64,000 nucleotides of DNA from Shewanella sp. OMA3-2 (GCF_021513195.1 NZ_CP090974.1:1128001-1192000); one strand, 5' to 3'. Counted from the first letter of the stretch, positions 26,567 to 36,989 are shown. Numbers and translations: made by a program. The notes: generated from the sequence alone by a model not told the origin.

Positions 26567-26609
26567 AAAACAGATCGATAATTGCTAAAGCAACTATCTG
26601 AAACTTATT

Positions 26610-26918
26610 TTAGTCGTCCTTGTGGCTTCTTTCAATCAACGAATGTTCAAGTGTTGATTGTAACAAAGAAATACGCTCGTCCATTTGCGCCATATATTGT
26701 CTATTTTTTTGCTTTTCTTCAAATAGCTCATTACCAATATTCAGCGCGGCCATAATGGCTAATTCTTCGCGACTTAAGTTATTGGTACGGGTTTTAAGGT
26801 TGGTCAGTTGTGTTTCAACTTCTCTAGCCACCGAGCGTAAGGTATCCTCGCGTCCTTTTGGACATGCGATAGAGTAGGTGCGCCCTAGAAGGGTTATTTC
26901 AACTGCACTAGTACTCAT
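26610..26918 (-). CDS. zapA: Cell division protein ZapA
   Basis: 102 residues: 'VEITLLGRTYSIACPKGRED' then a long helix ('EVETQLTNLKTRTNNLSREE', 'LAIMAALNIGNELFEEKQKN') and a C-terminal coiled coil. ZapA tetramers cross-link FtsZ filaments. The length and the zapA-ssrS-fau order are standard. The gene is divergent from ygfB, with a 216-bp shared upstream region. Confidence 0.95.
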   Translation of the reverse strand: MSTSAVEITLLGRTYSIACPKGREDTLRSVAREVETQLTNLKTRTNNLSREELAIMAALNIGNELFEEKQKNRQYMAQMDERISLLQSTLEHSLIERSHKDD

Positions 26919-27134
26919 AATGTCGCGACGAGATCCTTTAATAAAAGCTTATATTGTTAAAGCCGAACTATATAGGTGTGCCTATCAAAGCGCAAGGCAA
27001 GCGCGTGCCTTTTTAACTATTTGCTGCATGTCTGAGCAAATCTGGCTTTTATCTCACATCATGGCTGCAAGTATTTGGCGCAAATAGCGAACTCTGCTAG
27101 CATTGGGAAAGTTATCGCCCATTAGGAAAGCACC

Positions 27135-27710
27135 ATGGCAATCCCACCTTCATTATGTATCGACAACCTCAAAAAAGCCCTCGACGACGCCGAAATTGGC
27201 CAGCATCCTGTTGAAGTACATGGTGCATTAGTTGGATTAATTTGTGGTGGTGTTGATCAAGACAACCATGCATGGGTAGGACCGTTAATTGATTTAATGA
27301 ATGACGGTAAACCGCTAGAGCCCAGTTTACTGCAGCTAGTAAACGATCTTTATCAGGACACGGTTGCCCGTTTAGTTGATTTTGATTTTGGCTTTACCTT
27401 GTTGCTGCCAGAAGAAGAGGTATCGCTATCACATCGAGTTGAAGCCTTGTCGTTATGGACCCAAAGCTTTTTAACCGGCATTGCCATTATTCAGCCTAAA
27501 TTGAATCAAGCATCAGCAGACGTTAAAGAAGTGATTAAAGATTTAGCCGAGATTGCTCAGGTTGAATTTGATGTAGGCGAAGATGAAGAGTCAGAAACGG
27601 CATATGTCGAGCTGCAAGAGTTTGTGCGTATGGCAGCCATTTTATGCTACGCCGAGTTTGGTCCAGAACCATCAATGGACAACACAGACGAAACCCAAAA
27701 GGTGCACTAA
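27135..27710 (+). CDS. ygfB: UPF0149 family protein YgfB
   Basis: 191 residues of helical UPF0149 type: 'PVEVHGALVGLICGGV', 'LVDFDFGFTLLLPEEE', 'SLWTQSFLTGIAI' and 'EVIKDLAEIAQVEFD'. A Pseudomonas YgfB homologue has been linked to control of beta-lactamase expression, but the general role is unknown. In E. coli ygfB is followed by pepP then ubiH; here ubiH follows directly with no pepP. A ribosome-binding site (AGGAAAGCACC) supports the start. Confidence 0.92.
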   Translation: MAIPPSLCIDNLKKALDDAEIGQHPVEVHGALVGLICGGVDQDNHAWVGPLIDLMNDGKPLEPSLLQLVNDLYQDTVARLVDFDFGFTLLLPEEEVSLSHRVEALSLWTQSFLTGIAIIQPKLNQASADVKEVIKDLAEIAQVEFDVGEDEESETAYVELQEFVRMAAILCYAEFGPEPSMDNTDETQKVH

Positions 27711-27801
27711 TATTTAATCCCATTTCGGTCTTTGGTGTTTTTAAGCAGTGTATTTTAATCAATAGATTGGGCGATTTAACCAGTAGCCAGTGAGTTGATA
27801 T

Positions 27802-29085
27802 ATGAGTTCAGCATCCACAGCAGTAATACAGCCATTTGATATCGTGATTGTTGGCGGCGCCATGGCGGGTGCCACATTAGCCTTAGGGTTAGCTAAGCTA
27901 AATAAAGGCCGAACACACGCCTTATCAATTGCTCTTATTGAGGCGCATCAAGCCGACGACAGTCACCCAGGGTTTGATGCTCGCTCTATTGCTATTGCCC
28001 ATGGATCTATTTTTGAACTTGAACGTTTAGGTATTTGGCCCAAGCTAAGCCATTTAGGCACCGCCATTGCTGATATTCATATCTCAGATCGTGGTCATTT
28101 TGGTATGACAGAACTTAATGCCAAACCATTAGGGTTAAGCGCATTAGGCCAAGTGGTTGAACTAGCCCAAGTCGGTAAAGTGTTATTTGAGCAGCTTCAA
28201 CACGCCAATATCAGCTTATTTTGTCCGGCAAAACTCAGCCAATTAACCACCGATCTTGACGGCCATTATTTAACCCTAGACGATGGCAGCAGACTAAGCG
28301 CGAAATTGCTGGTGGCCGCAGACGGCGCTAACTCAGTGGTGCGTCAGCAACTTAATCAAGGCGCTGACAGCATCGACTTTAACCAAAGCGCCATTGTCGC
28401 CAATATTCAAACTGACAAACCACATCAACACCGTGCCTATGAACGCTTTACCGAAACAGGCCCATTAGCCTTGCTGCCTATGGGTAATGTCAACGGTATG
28501 CTGACTAAAAACAGCGCCAGATTATCGCTTGTGTGGGCAGTATCCCCAGCGCAGGCGCAGCACTTGGCCCAAACAGATGAAGCTGATTTTTTACAACAAT
28601 TACAACAAGCTTTTGGTAATAGAGCTGGGCGTTTTACCCAAGTGGGTAAACGAGTCACTTATCCACTTACACTAACCACGATGGCACGGCCGATATTTCA
28701 TCGCTGCGTATTTATTGGTAATGCGGCGCAAACACTGCACCCAATAGCGGGGCAGGGGTTTAATTTAGGCTTACGTGACGTAGTGGGGTTGATCAAAGTG
28801 ATTGAGTCGGCGCTAAATGATCAACAGATTACAGATGAAAACCGAGCCGCTGAAGTAAGTACCAGTGACGTAATTGATGTGGGAAGCAGTGCTATTTTGC
28901 ATCAATATTTAGCCTCTCGCCAAAGCGATCGTGACAGCACGCTAGGTAATATTGAATTTTTAGTGCGAGGTTTTTCTAACCAATACTGGCCCTTAGTGGC
29001 AGGTCGCTCAATTGGGTTGCGATTATTATCTTGGCTGCCGCCGTTAAAACGTCCTGTAGCCCAAATTGCTATGGGGTGGCGTTAA
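27802..29085 (+). CDS. ubiH: 2-octaprenyl-6-methoxyphenol hydroxylase
   Basis: 427 residues, an FAD-dependent aromatic hydroxylase of ubiquinone synthesis. It has the dinucleotide-binding motif 'DIVIVGGAMAGATLALGLA', the middle 'LLVAADGANSVVRQQL' motif (DG motif) and the distal FAD motif 'FIGNAAQTLHPIAGQGFNLG'. 'Asn-Ala-Ala-Gln-Thr' in place of 'Asp-Ala-Ala-His-Thr' is the form typical of UbiH. It is followed 71 bp later by the paralogous ubiI. Confidence 0.92.
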   Translation: MSSASTAVIQPFDIVIVGGAMAGATLALGLAKLNKGRTHALSIALIEAHQADDSHPGFDARSIAIAHGSIFELERLGIWPKLSHLGTAIADIHISDRGHFGMTELNAKPLGLSALGQVVELAQVGKVLFEQLQHANISLFCPAKLSQLTTDLDGHYLTLDDGSRLSAKLLVAADGANSVVRQQLNQGADSIDFNQSAIVANIQTDKPHQHRAYERFTETGPLALLPMGNVNGMLTKNSARLSLVWAVSPAQAQHLAQTDEADFLQQLQQAFGNRAGRFTQVGKRVTYPLTLTTMARPIFHRCVFIGNAAQTLHPIAGQGFNLGLRDVVGLIKVIESALNDQQITDENRAAEVSTSDVIDVGSSAILHQYLASRQSDRDSTLGNIEFLVRGFSNQYWPLVAGRSIGLRLLSWLPPLKRPVAQIAMGWR

Positions 29086-29156
29086 GCACTTTAGCGCTAC
29101 ATTTAGACACAATACCCGTTCGATTTTTATCACTGACGCTTTAAAAGGACACTGCT

Positions 29157-30380
29157 ATGTATACCACCCAAACCTTTGATGTAGCCATAGTTGGCGGCGG
29201 TATGGTCGGCCTAGCCACCGCAATTGGATTAGCTGAGGCGAATTTAAATGTGGTGGTAATTGATGCTAGCAGCACACAAGCCCCCAGTGGTGAACCTAAG
29301 CTACGCGTCAGTGCGATTAACAAAGCCAGTCAACAATTATTAACTAATTTAGGCGCATGGCAGTACCTTGACCATAGCCGAGTCAGCCCGTATCAAAAAA
29401 TGCAGGTGTGGGACAAAGATGGCATGGGCAAAATAGAATTTGATGCCCACGCGATCAGCGAAAATCACCTAGGCGCTATTATTGAAAACGATGCCATAAG
29501 TTTTGCCTTAGCAAAACGCGTCAGTGAACTCAGTAACATCACCCATATTGAACAACAAAAACTGCAACGCATTGCCTTTGGTGAGCGCGAAGCCTGGTTA
29601 ACCCTTGAAAATGGCGACAACATGTCAGCAGCACTGGTTATTGGTGCCGACGGCGCTAACTCTTGGGTGCGTCAGCAATGCCAAATACCACTGACATTTT
29701 GGGACTACGGCCACCACGCTATTGTGGCTACCGTTCGCACTGAACTTAGCCATGACGCTACCGCGCGCCAAGCCTTTTTACCCGACGGCCCATTAGCTAT
29801 GCTGCCGTTATATGATGACAATTTATGCTCAATTGTATGGTCAACATCGCCGCAGCACGCAGAGCAATTGTTGGCAGCAGATGACAACACCTTTGGTAAA
29901 GCCCTTACCGCCGCATTAGACAGTCGTTTAGGAGTGTGTGAAGTGGTAAGCGAACGCCATGCGTTTCCGTTAAGAATGCGCTATGCCCGTCATTTTGCTC
30001 GCCACCGTTTAGTGTTAGCAGGAGATGCTGCCCACACTATTCATCCACTAGCCGGACAAGGGGTTAATCTAGGCTTTTTAGATGCCGCCAGTATTATTCA
30101 AACCGTGGCTGAACTGCATGAGCAAGGCAAAGATATTGGTGATTATCGCCATTTGCGCGCATTAGAACGCTGGCGCAAAGCCGATGCTATGGAGATGATC
30201 GCGACTATGGAAGGGTTTAAAAGGCTGTTTGCCGGACGCAATCCGCTTAAAAAAGCCATCCGCGACATTGGATTATCACTGGTTGATAATGTTGCTGGGC
30301 TAAAAACAGTGTTCATCAGACAGGCCATGGGCAACAAGATGACATTACCTAAACTGTGTCGCGAATCGATTTCATCCTGA
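29157..30380 (+). CDS. ubiI: 2-octaprenylphenol hydroxylase (VisC-like FAD monooxygenase)
   Basis: 407 residues with 'DVAIVGGGMVGLATAIGLAE', 'VIGADGANSWVRQQC' and 'LAGDAAHTIHPLAGQGVNLG'. It is a paralogue of ubiH; the family adds the C5 hydroxyl in ubiquinone synthesis. AAAAGGAC before the ATG supports the start. It ends about 230 bp before gcvT. The ygfB-ubiH-ubiI series is in one direction with short gaps and is probably an operon. Confidence 0.9.
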   Translation: MYTTQTFDVAIVGGGMVGLATAIGLAEANLNVVVIDASSTQAPSGEPKLRVSAINKASQQLLTNLGAWQYLDHSRVSPYQKMQVWDKDGMGKIEFDAHAISENHLGAIIENDAISFALAKRVSELSNITHIEQQKLQRIAFGEREAWLTLENGDNMSAALVIGADGANSWVRQQCQIPLTFWDYGHHAIVATVRTELSHDATARQAFLPDGPLAMLPLYDDNLCSIVWSTSPQHAEQLLAADDNTFGKALTAALDSRLGVCEVVSERHAFPLRMRYARHFARHRLVLAGDAAHTIHPLAGQGVNLGFLDAASIIQTVAELHEQGKDIGDYRHLRALERWRKADAMEMIATMEGFKRLFAGRNPLKKAIRDIGLSLVDNVAGLKTVFIRQAMGNKMTLPKLCRESISS

Positions 30381-30511
30381 TAATCTTTAAAATCGCTTAT
30401 ATATCAGGCCGTACAGCACAATTGATGTTTTGAATCTAAACAGGCTGTAAATTTATTACAGCTTTCACATTAGCTAAACTAATGAGTAGTAAGTCGGATT
30501 AGAAAATTTTC

Positions 30512-30520
30512 TGGTATACA
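30512..30520 (+). promoter_or_regulatory. Candidate extended -10 promoter for the gcv operon
   Basis: TG-G-TATACA (30512-30520), about 92 bp before gcvT, with no good -35. No glycine-riboswitch core was seen between ubiI and gcvT. Confidence 0.4.
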
Positions 30521-30611
30521 ATGTCACTCTGCCGAGTATAATTTTGTCCGAATTTTAGCAAATACCTAGGTCATGTTTATAACATGGCACTACCCACAAT
30601 AAGGGATAATA

Positions 30612-31706
30612 ATGGCTAGCAAAACGGTACTCTTCAACAAGCATTTAGCATCAAAAGCCAAGATGGTCGATTTCTACGGCTGGGAAATGCCAATCAACTA
30701 TGGTTCACAAATAGAAGAGCATCATGCTGTTCGTCAAGATGCAGGCATGTTCGACGTGTCACACATGACAGTGGTTGATGTAACAGGCGCAGACGCTTGT
30801 GCATTTTTACGTAAATTATTAGCTAACGATGTTGCTAAACTTCAAGTCGCGGGCAAAGCTTTATATTGCGGTATGCTAGACGAGAACGCAGGCATCATAG
30901 ACGATTTAATCACTTACTACCTTACCGATACCCATTACCGCGTGGTGGTTAACTCAGCCACACGGGTAAAAGATTTAGCCTGGATCAACAAACAAGCCGC
31001 TGCATTTGACGTCACCATTACCGAGCGTCCAGAGCTTGCAATGATCGCGGTTCAAGGTCCTAACGCGAAAGCGAAAGCCGCCAAAGTATTTAATGCTGAG
31101 CAAAATGCCGCAGTTGAAGGCATGAAGCCATTCTTTGGCGTGCAATCAGGCAGCTTATTTATTGCAACCACAGGTTATACCGGCGAAGCAGGTTATGAAA
31201 TTATTGTGCCTGAAGACGAAGCTGAAGCCCTATGGCAAGCCTTGTTAGACGTTGAAGTACGTCCATGTGGTTTAGGCGCGCGTGACACTTTACGCTTAGA
31301 AGCTGGTATGAACCTATACGGTTTAGATATGGACGAAAGCATTAATCCATTAGCGGCTAATATGGGCTGGACCATAGCATGGGAGCCAAGTGATCGTGAC
31401 TTTATTGGCCGTGAAGCATTAACGGCATTAAAAGCCGCTGGTACTGACAAATTAGTCGGACTAGTGATGGAAGAAAAAGGTGTTTTACGCCATGATATGG
31501 CAGTGTTTTTTACCGACGAAAACGGTGTAGAGCATCAAGGTGCTATCACCAGCGGGACTTTCTCGCCAACTTTAGGCTATTCTATTGCCTTGGCACGTGT
31601 ACCGAATGGTATTGGTGCTACAGCAGAAGTGGAAATGCGTAAAAAACGTGTTGCGGTAAAAGTCATCGCACCAAGCTTTGTACGCAATGGTAAGCAAGCA
31701 TTCTAA
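30612..31706 (+). CDS. gcvT: Glycine cleavage system aminomethyltransferase (T protein)
   Basis: 364 residues. It transfers the methylene from the aminomethyl-lipoyl H protein to tetrahydrofolate, releasing ammonia. Characteristic segments: '[20 protein letters not shown]', '[13 protein letters not shown]', '[14 protein letters not shown]', '[18 protein letters not shown]' (catalytic Asp region) and '[19 protein letters not shown]'. AAGGGATAAT before the ATG is a strong ribosome-binding site. First gene of gcvTHP. Confidence 0.97.
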   Translation: MASKTVLFNKHLASKAKMVDFYGWEMPINYGSQIEEHHAVRQDAGMFDVSHMTVVDVTGADACAFLRKLLANDVAKLQVAGKALYCGMLDENAGIIDDLITYYLTDTHYRVVVNSATRVKDLAWINKQAAAFDVTITERPELAMIAVQGPNAKAKAAKVFNAEQNAAVEGMKPFFGVQSGSLFIATTGYTGEAGYEIIVPEDEAEALWQALLDVEVRPCGLGARDTLRLEAGMNLYGLDMDESINPLAANMGWTIAWEPSDRDFIGREALTALKAAGTDKLVGLVMEEKGVLRHDMAVFFTDENGVEHQGAITSGTFSPTLGYSIALARVPNGIGATAEVEMRKKRVAVKVIAPSFVRNGKQAF

Positions 31707-31773
31707 GTTTATGGTTTTGTACTACAAAAATTTATTGATTAAGCACAAAAATATCAGATAAAGGATAATAACA

Positions 31774-32163
31774 ATGAGCAACATTCCAGCAGATTTGAAA
31801 TACGCCTCTTCACACGAGTGGATCCGTCTAGAAACCGATGGTAGCTACACAGTAGGTATTACTGAACATGCTCAAGAGCTTTTAGGTGACATGGTATTCG
31901 TAGAATTACCAGAAGTGGGCGACACAGTAACTGCAGGTGAAGATTGTGCAGTAGCAGAATCTGTTAAAGCTGCATCAGACATCTATGCTCCTATTTCAGG
32001 TGAAGTGATTGCTGTGAATGAATCATTAGAAGATTCACCAGAATTAGTTAACGGTGATGCATTTGGCGAAGGTTGGTTTTTCCGCGTAATGCCATCTGAC
32101 GCGTCAGAAGTTGACGGCTTATTAGATGCTGAAGGCTATCAAGAAGTTATCGACCAAGAGTAA
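31774..32163 (+). CDS. gcvH: Glycine cleavage system H protein
   Basis: 129 residues with '[20 protein letters not shown]' and '[17 protein letters not shown]'. The lipoylation Lys lies in '[20 protein letters not shown]' (about residue 65). It shuttles the aminomethyl group between P, T and L proteins. It sits 67 bp after gcvT with an AAAGGATAAT ribosome-binding site. Confidence 0.97.
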   Translation: MSNIPADLKYASSHEWIRLETDGSYTVGITEHAQELLGDMVFVELPEVGDTVTAGEDCAVAESVKAASDIYAPISGEVIAVNESLEDSPELVNGDAFGEGWFFRVMPSDASEVDGLLDAEGYQEVIDQE

Positions 32164-32178
32164 ATCTTGTCGATACTG

Positions 32179-32207
32179 AGAAGCTCCCTCGGGAGCTTCT
32201 TTGTTTT
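32179..32207 (+). terminator. Terminator or attenuator between gcvH and gcvP
   Basis: AGAAGCTCC / GGAGCTTCT, a 9-bp stem with a CTCG tetraloop, followed by TTGTTTT. The T tract is interrupted, so partial termination is plausible; gcvP then begins 155 bp downstream. Confidence 0.75.
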
Positions 32208-32362
32208 GTGTTGCTAAATGCCGCGTCAATAATGTCAGCCAAAATGAGCCTTTTTTGATGATAGCGGCGTATTAGACTGTTGTTACACATACCACTACTT
32301 TACACATACCCAGTTACTGTGCCCTACAGCTCACAACTGGCATTTTGGGAACAAGGTTAACC

Positions 32363-35251
32363 ATGACCAAGCAAACTCTTACACAATTAGAACAGCACGA
32401 ATTATTTTTAACTCGTCACATTGGTCCTAGTGCAGCTCAACAACAAGAAATGTTGAACTTTGTCGGCGCTGAGTCTTTAGAAGACTTAACCGCACAAACT
32501 GTGCTGGGAAAAATTCGTTTACCGCAAGACCTCACCATAGGTGATTCTTGTGGCGAAGCTGAAGGTATTAGCTACATCCGTGATATTGCCGATCAAAACA
32601 AAGTATTTAAAAACTATATCGGTATGGGTTACTACGGTGTGCAAGTGCCTAATGTTATTTTGCGTAACGTGTTTGAAAATCCAGGTTGGTACACAGCGTA
32701 CACGCCTTACCAGCCAGAAATCGCCCAGGGTCGTTTAGAAGCTATTCTTAACTTCCAGCAAGTGTCGATGGACTTAACCGGTCTTGATTTAGCTTCAGCA
32801 TCATTACTTGATGAAGCCACAGCAGCAGCAGAAGCTATGGCATTAGCCAAACGTGTGTCTAAAGCGAAAAAAGCCAACATTTTCTTCGTAGCTGATGATG
32901 TATTTCCACAAACATTAGACGTCGTTAAAACCCGTGCTGAATGTTTCGGTTTTGAAGTTGTCGTTGGCCCAGCAGCGGAAGCGGTAAATTACGAGCTATT
33001 TGGCGCGTTATTCCAATACACCAACCGCCATGGCCAAATTAGCGATTATTCAGAATTGTTTGCCACATTACGTGACAACAAAGTCATCGTTACCGTTGCA
33101 ACTGACATCATGTCTTTAGTGTTATTAAAGTCACCAGGTTCAATGGGCGCAGACGTAGTATTTGGTAGTGCTCAACGTTTTGGTGTACCAATGGGATACG
33201 GCGGACCACACGCAGCATTCTTCGTTGCCCGTGACGAGCACAAACGTTCAATGCCAGGTCGTATTATTGGTGTGTCTAAAGACACCCGTGGTAACCCTGC
33301 ACTGCGTATGGCAATGCAAACGCGCGAGCAACATATTCGCCGCGAAAAAGCCAACTCGAACATTTGTACCGCCCAAATCTTATTAGCCAACATGGCATCG
33401 TTTTATGCGGTATTCCACGGCCCACAAGGTTTAAAAACCATTGCGTCACGCATTAACCGTTTTGCTGATATTCTTGCAGCCGGCTTACAAGCTAAAGGCT
33501 TAAGCCTAGTGAATAACACTTGGTTTGATACCATCAGTGTTAAAGGCGCCGATGTTGCTGCCATTAATGCCCGCGCCATTGCCGCAAGCATTAACTTGCG
33601 TATCGACGCCGACGGCGTGTTTGGTGTCAGCTTAGATGAAACGACCGTACGTAAAGATGTTAGCGCATTATTTGACGTAATTTTAGGCGCAGGCCACGGC
33701 TTAGATGTTGCCGCATTAGATGCGCAAATTGTGGCAAACGGTAGCCAATCAATTCCTGAAGCGTTAGTACGTCAAGACGCCATTTTGACCCATCCAACGT
33801 TTAATCGCTACCAAAGCGAAACGGAAATGATGCGTTATATTAAGCGTTTAGAAAACAAAGATTTAGCCCTAAACCACTCAATGATCTCGTTAGGTTCATG
33901 TACTATGAAGCTCAACGCAGCAGTAGAGATGTTACCGGTAAGCTGGCCTGAATTTGCGAACATGCACCCATTCTGCCCACTTGATCAAGCACAGGGTTAC
34001 ACTAAGCTAATCAATGAATTATCTGAGTACCTAGTTAAAATAACCGGTTACGATGAAGTGTGTATTCAACCTAACTCAGGTGCACAGGGCGAGTACGCTG
34101 GCCTATTAGCGATTAAAAAATACCATGAGTCTCGCGGTGACGGGCACCGTGATATCTGTTTAATTCCTCAGTCAGCGCACGGCACTAACCCAGCATCAGC
34201 ACAACTTGCTGGCATGAAAGTAGTGGTAACCGCGTGTGACAAAGAAGGTAACGTTGATTTAGCAGACTTACGTGCTAAAGCATCAGAGTTAGCCGACAGC
34301 CTGTCGTGCATCATGATCACTTACCCATCTACCCATGGTGTGTATGAAGAATCAATTCGTGAAGTGTGTGACATAGTGCACGAGTTTGGTGGCCAAGTTT
34401 ACCTAGATGGCGCCAATATGAACGCCCAGGTTGGCTTAACATCACCAGGCTTTATTGGTGCTGACGTATCACATTTAAACCTACACAAAACCTTTGCTAT
34501 TCCGCACGGCGGTGGTGGTCCAGGTATGGGCCCAATTGGTGTTAAAGCTCACCTTGCGCCATTTGTAGCAGGTCACGTTGTGATTAAGCCAGGTCGTGTA
34601 AGTGACCATAACGGCGCAGTATCAGCAGCGCCATACGGCAGTGCAAGTATTCTACCTATCAGCTGGATGTACATTAAGTTACTAGGCACTAAGGGTATTA
34701 AGCAATCAACCCAAACAGCGCTACTGAATGCTAACTACGTAATGAAGAAGCTTGCACCACATTACCCAGTATTGTTCACTGGTCGTAATGACCGCGTAGC
34801 ACACGAATGTATTATTGATTTACGCCCACTAAAAGAAACCTCAGGCGTGACTGAAATGGACATCGCTAAACGTCTAAACGACTACGGCTTCCATTCACCA
34901 ACCATGAGCTTCCCAGTAGCGGGTACGTTAATGATTGAGCCAACAGAATCTGAATCTAAAGTTGAATTAGATCGTTTTGTTGAAGCCATGATCTCTATTC
35001 GCGGTGAAATCGCTCAAGTAGAAGCAGGCGAGTGGCCAGTAGACAACAACCCATTACATAACGCACCACACACAATGGCAGACATTATGGACAGCGAGTT
35101 TGACTCACGTCCGTACAGCCGCGAAGTGGCCGTGTTCCCAACAGCATCAGTTAAAGCCAATAAATTCTGGCCAACGGTAAACCGTATTGATGATGTTTAT
35201 GGGGATCGTAATTTGATGTGTAGTTGTGCACCATTATCTGACTACGAATAA
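32363..35251 (+). CDS. gcvP: Glycine dehydrogenase (decarboxylating), P protein
   Basis: 962 residues from the ATG at 32363 (AAGG upstream), the typical length; an upstream in-frame TTG at 32345 is not favoured. This PLP enzyme decarboxylates glycine and loads the H protein. The two fused halves of the ancestral subunit are visible: '[17 protein letters not shown]' and '[20 protein letters not shown]' in the first, and '[20 protein letters not shown]' with '[20 protein letters not shown]' (cofactor Lys) in the second. End of the gcvTHP operon. Confidence 0.97.
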   Translation: MTKQTLTQLEQHELFLTRHIGPSAAQQQEMLNFVGAESLEDLTAQTVLGKIRLPQDLTIGDSCGEAEGISYIRDIADQNKVFKNYIGMGYYGVQVPNVILRNVFENPGWYTAYTPYQPEIAQGRLEAILNFQQVSMDLTGLDLASASLLDEATAAAEAMALAKRVSKAKKANIFFVADDVFPQTLDVVKTRAECFGFEVVVGPAAEAVNYELFGALFQYTNRHGQISDYSELFATLRDNKVIVTVATDIMSLVLLKSPGSMGADVVFGSAQRFGVPMGYGGPHAAFFVARDEHKRSMPGRIIGVSKDTRGNPALRMAMQTREQHIRREKANSNICTAQILLANMASFYAVFHGPQGLKTIASRINRFADILAAGLQAKGLSLVNNTWFDTISVKGADVAAINARAIAASINLRIDADGVFGVSLDETTVRKDVSALFDVILGAGHGLDVAALDAQIVANGSQSIPEALVRQDAILTHPTFNRYQSETEMMRYIKRLENKDLALNHSMISLGSCTMKLNAAVEMLPVSWPEFANMHPFCPLDQAQGYTKLINELSEYLVKITGYDEVCIQPNSGAQGEYAGLLAIKKYHESRGDGHRDICLIPQSAHGTNPASAQLAGMKVVVTACDKEGNVDLADLRAKASELADSLSCIMITYPSTHGVYEESIREVCDIVHEFGGQVYLDGANMNAQVGLTSPGFIGADVSHLNLHKTFAIPHGGGGPGMGPIGVKAHLAPFVAGHVVIKPGRVSDHNGAVSAAPYGSASILPISWMYIKLLGTKGIKQSTQTALLNANYVMKKLAPHYPVLFTGRNDRVAHECIIDLRPLKETSGVTEMDIAKRLNDYGFHSPTMSFPVAGTLMIEPTESESKVELDRFVEAMISIRGEIAQVEAGEWPVDNNPLHNAPHTMADIMDSEFDSRPYSREVAVFPTASVKANKFWPTVNRIDDVYGDRNLMCSCAPLSDYE

Positions 35252-35429
35252 TTGCTGCTCAGTCTTGCTACTGCTTCGTTAAATTTTCAGCTTTCGTGCT
35301 CATTGACAGCCGTCAACTCCGCGCGAAAGCTTTCAATTTACCTTGCATTAACTTCGCCAGCGACGCAATTATGGTGGTAGTGGGCCAAACGTCATTTCGG
35401 TAATGCTTCTGAGCCGGAATCTAAAGCTT

Positions 35430-35458
35430 AAAAAAAGCGACCTTCGGGTCGCTTTTTT
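35430..35458 (+). terminator. Terminator after gcvP
   Basis: AAAAAAGCGACC TTCG GGTCGCTTTTTT, a 12-bp stem with a UUCG tetraloop. A short hydrophobic ORF begins 28 bp upstream of it and spans it, so that ORF is not called. Confidence 0.95.
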
Positions 35459-35726
35459 GTTGCTAGCGGTTACGCTATTTGGCTGCTTAGGCTTTTTCTC
35501 TGCGTTCTCGCTATTTGAAAGGGAACAACCATTACGACATAGCGACGCCTTAATCAAAAAACGCTGGACGCATTCTGAGTGGTCACTTATTAATGCGGAT
35601 TGGTATTGATGCTGCGTTACCACAAAAAGGCCGCGATTAAGTGATATTTTGTATCTGTTTTAGGGTGCAATAAACAATATATTGTATTAATATTTAGATA
35701 CTGTTTGTTGTTTTATGTAACCTAAG

Positions 35727-35763
35727 TTGGATGTATTTAGTTGAAAGTGTATCCAATTTGGAT
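35727..35763 (+). promoter_or_regulatory. Candidate autoregulatory operator upstream of the MmpA-like gene
   Basis: TTGGAT (35727-35732) is inversely repeated as ATCCAA (35751-35756), which itself forms a compact palindrome ATCCAA-T-TTGGAT (35751-35763). It lies just before the start at 35782, where an HTH antitoxin would bind its own promoter. Confidence 0.5.
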
Positions 35764-35781
35764 TACGCTAAGGTATTAACA

Positions 35782-36312
35782 ATGGAAAGTGAGATTACTA
35801 TGTACTCTTTTCAAAGCAATCCGCACAAGCAACAACCTGTTAAGAAAACGGTTTTAAGACAGTACAGAGAACTGGTTGATGCAGTTAAGGGAACGCTATT
35901 ACCCTCAACACCTAAAGAGGGCTGGATTAGAACAGTAAGAAAGGCGCTTGATATGTCAGGTGCGCAGCTAGCAGATAGAGCAGGCATGACAAGAAATAGA
36001 GTTTCGGTGCTTGAAAGGCGCGAGGCTGATGGTGACATAACGCTAAATCAGTTAAAGCAACTAGCTGAAGTTCTAGACTGTGATTTCTCATACACTCTAA
36101 AACCTAAAAAGGCTGTTATTGACACAATGCAAGATCGTGCACTTAAGCTTGCAGAAATAGAAGTAAAGAAAGCCTCTAAAAATATGTTTCTAGAGGCGCA
36201 GTCAGTAAGCAAAGAGAAAGAAAATATTTTAATAAGTGAGCTAGCCGAAGACATTATGCGTGCCGGTGGGCGCAAGCTATGGGGTAAAAATAAGGAAGAC
36301 AAAGTATTTTGA
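35782..36312 (+). CDS. Mobile mystery protein A-like HTH protein (probable antitoxin)
   Basis: 176 residues from the ATG at 35782, which has AAGG eight bases upstream; an ATG at 35731 falls inside the operator-like repeat and one at 35800 is also possible. An N-terminal 'KKTVLRQYRELVDAV' helix is followed by an XRE-type HTH ('GWIRTVRKALDMSGAQLADR' and 'AGMTRNRVSVLERREADGDI'), matching the TIGR02612 family. It overlaps or abuts the Fic gene downstream with a 2-bp gap. By analogy it represses the pair and neutralises the Fic partner. This is known only as a conserved association; the pair is mostly uncharacterised. Confidence 0.85.
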   Translation: MESEITMYSFQSNPHKQQPVKKTVLRQYRELVDAVKGTLLPSTPKEGWIRTVRKALDMSGAQLADRAGMTRNRVSVLERREADGDITLNQLKQLAEVLDCDFSYTLKPKKAVIDTMQDRALKLAEIEVKKASKNMFLEAQSVSKEKENILISELAEDIMRAGGRKLWGKNKEDKVF

Positions 36313-36314
36313 TT

Positions 36315-36911
36315 ATGAATGAACCAGAAGGTGCGACACCACTTGATCCAGATGATATGGAAGGGTTGAAACACCCACACGTAACAACAAGAGAGCAACT
36401 TAACGAACTTGAACAATCTAATATACTAGCAGGCCAGCAATGGGTTAGTGGTATCTCTGGCTTAACGCTGGATGCTATTTTTTCAACTGAGTTCGTTTTT
36501 GCACTTCATAAGAACCTATTTGGTGATGTGTGGGCTTGGGCTGGAACCACCTGGAACAAAGAGTTGAGTATTGGCTGCGATCCCTTTCAAATCAGGCCCA
36601 AGCTCCATAACTTTCTAGAAGATGCCAAGTGCTGGGTAAAGTTCAAACATTTCTCACATTTAGAGCTCAGCGCTCGTATACAGCACAAGCTTGTTGAGAT
36701 CCACCCTTTCGCAAATGGTAACGGCAGGCATTCTCGTATATTTACCGATGTTGTTCGCATAGTTCTACTAAAAAAACCGCCGCTTAACTGGGCAGAGGGC
36801 AACCTAGAAAAAGTGAGCGAAGAGCGCAAAGCTTATATCACTAGCCTTAAGGAGGCAGACAAAGGTAATTTTGCTCCGTTCGTTAAATACCTAGAGAGCC
36901 TTGGCAACTAG
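36315..36911 (+). CDS. Mobile mystery protein B-like Fic-domain protein (probable toxin)
   Basis: 198 residues from the ATG at 36315 (the TTG at 36309 is not favoured). The Fic core is intact: 'EIHPFANGNGRHSRIF' (catalytic His about residue 130) matches HxFx(D/N)GNGRxxR, here HPFANGNGR with Ala at one variable position. The preceding flap region is 'FGDVWAWAGTTWNKELSIG'. Fic enzymes transfer AMP or other phosphate-containing groups to target proteins. Matches TIGR02613. I cannot find the classic SxxxE(G/N) inhibitory helix with confidence, so control may rest with the HTH partner. Confidence 0.87.
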   Translation: MNEPEGATPLDPDDMEGLKHPHVTTREQLNELEQSNILAGQQWVSGISGLTLDAIFSTEFVFALHKNLFGDVWAWAGTTWNKELSIGCDPFQIRPKLHNFLEDAKCWVKFKHFSHLELSARIQHKLVEIHPFANGNGRHSRIFTDVVRIVLLKKPPLNWAEGNLEKVSEERKAYITSLKEADKGNFAPFVKYLESLGN

Positions 36912-36989
36912 CTTAAACGATAATAACCTTTATCTTGTCAGTCTAAACAAGTGTCTCTGCCTGATGTTCAGTTACCGCTACACACCCAG

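Noticed and set aside
26419..26601. 60-codon plus-strand ORF opposite the zapA-fau gap
   Set aside because: It lies antisense to 6S RNA, whose conserved segments and terminal stem explain the sequence.
30381..30611. Possible glycine riboswitch upstream of gcvT
   Set aside because: The conserved aptamer cores were looked for and not seen.
35403..35609. Hydrophobic 68-codon plus-strand ORF after gcvP
   Set aside because: It runs through the gcvP terminator hairpin, has no ribosome-binding site and matches no family.
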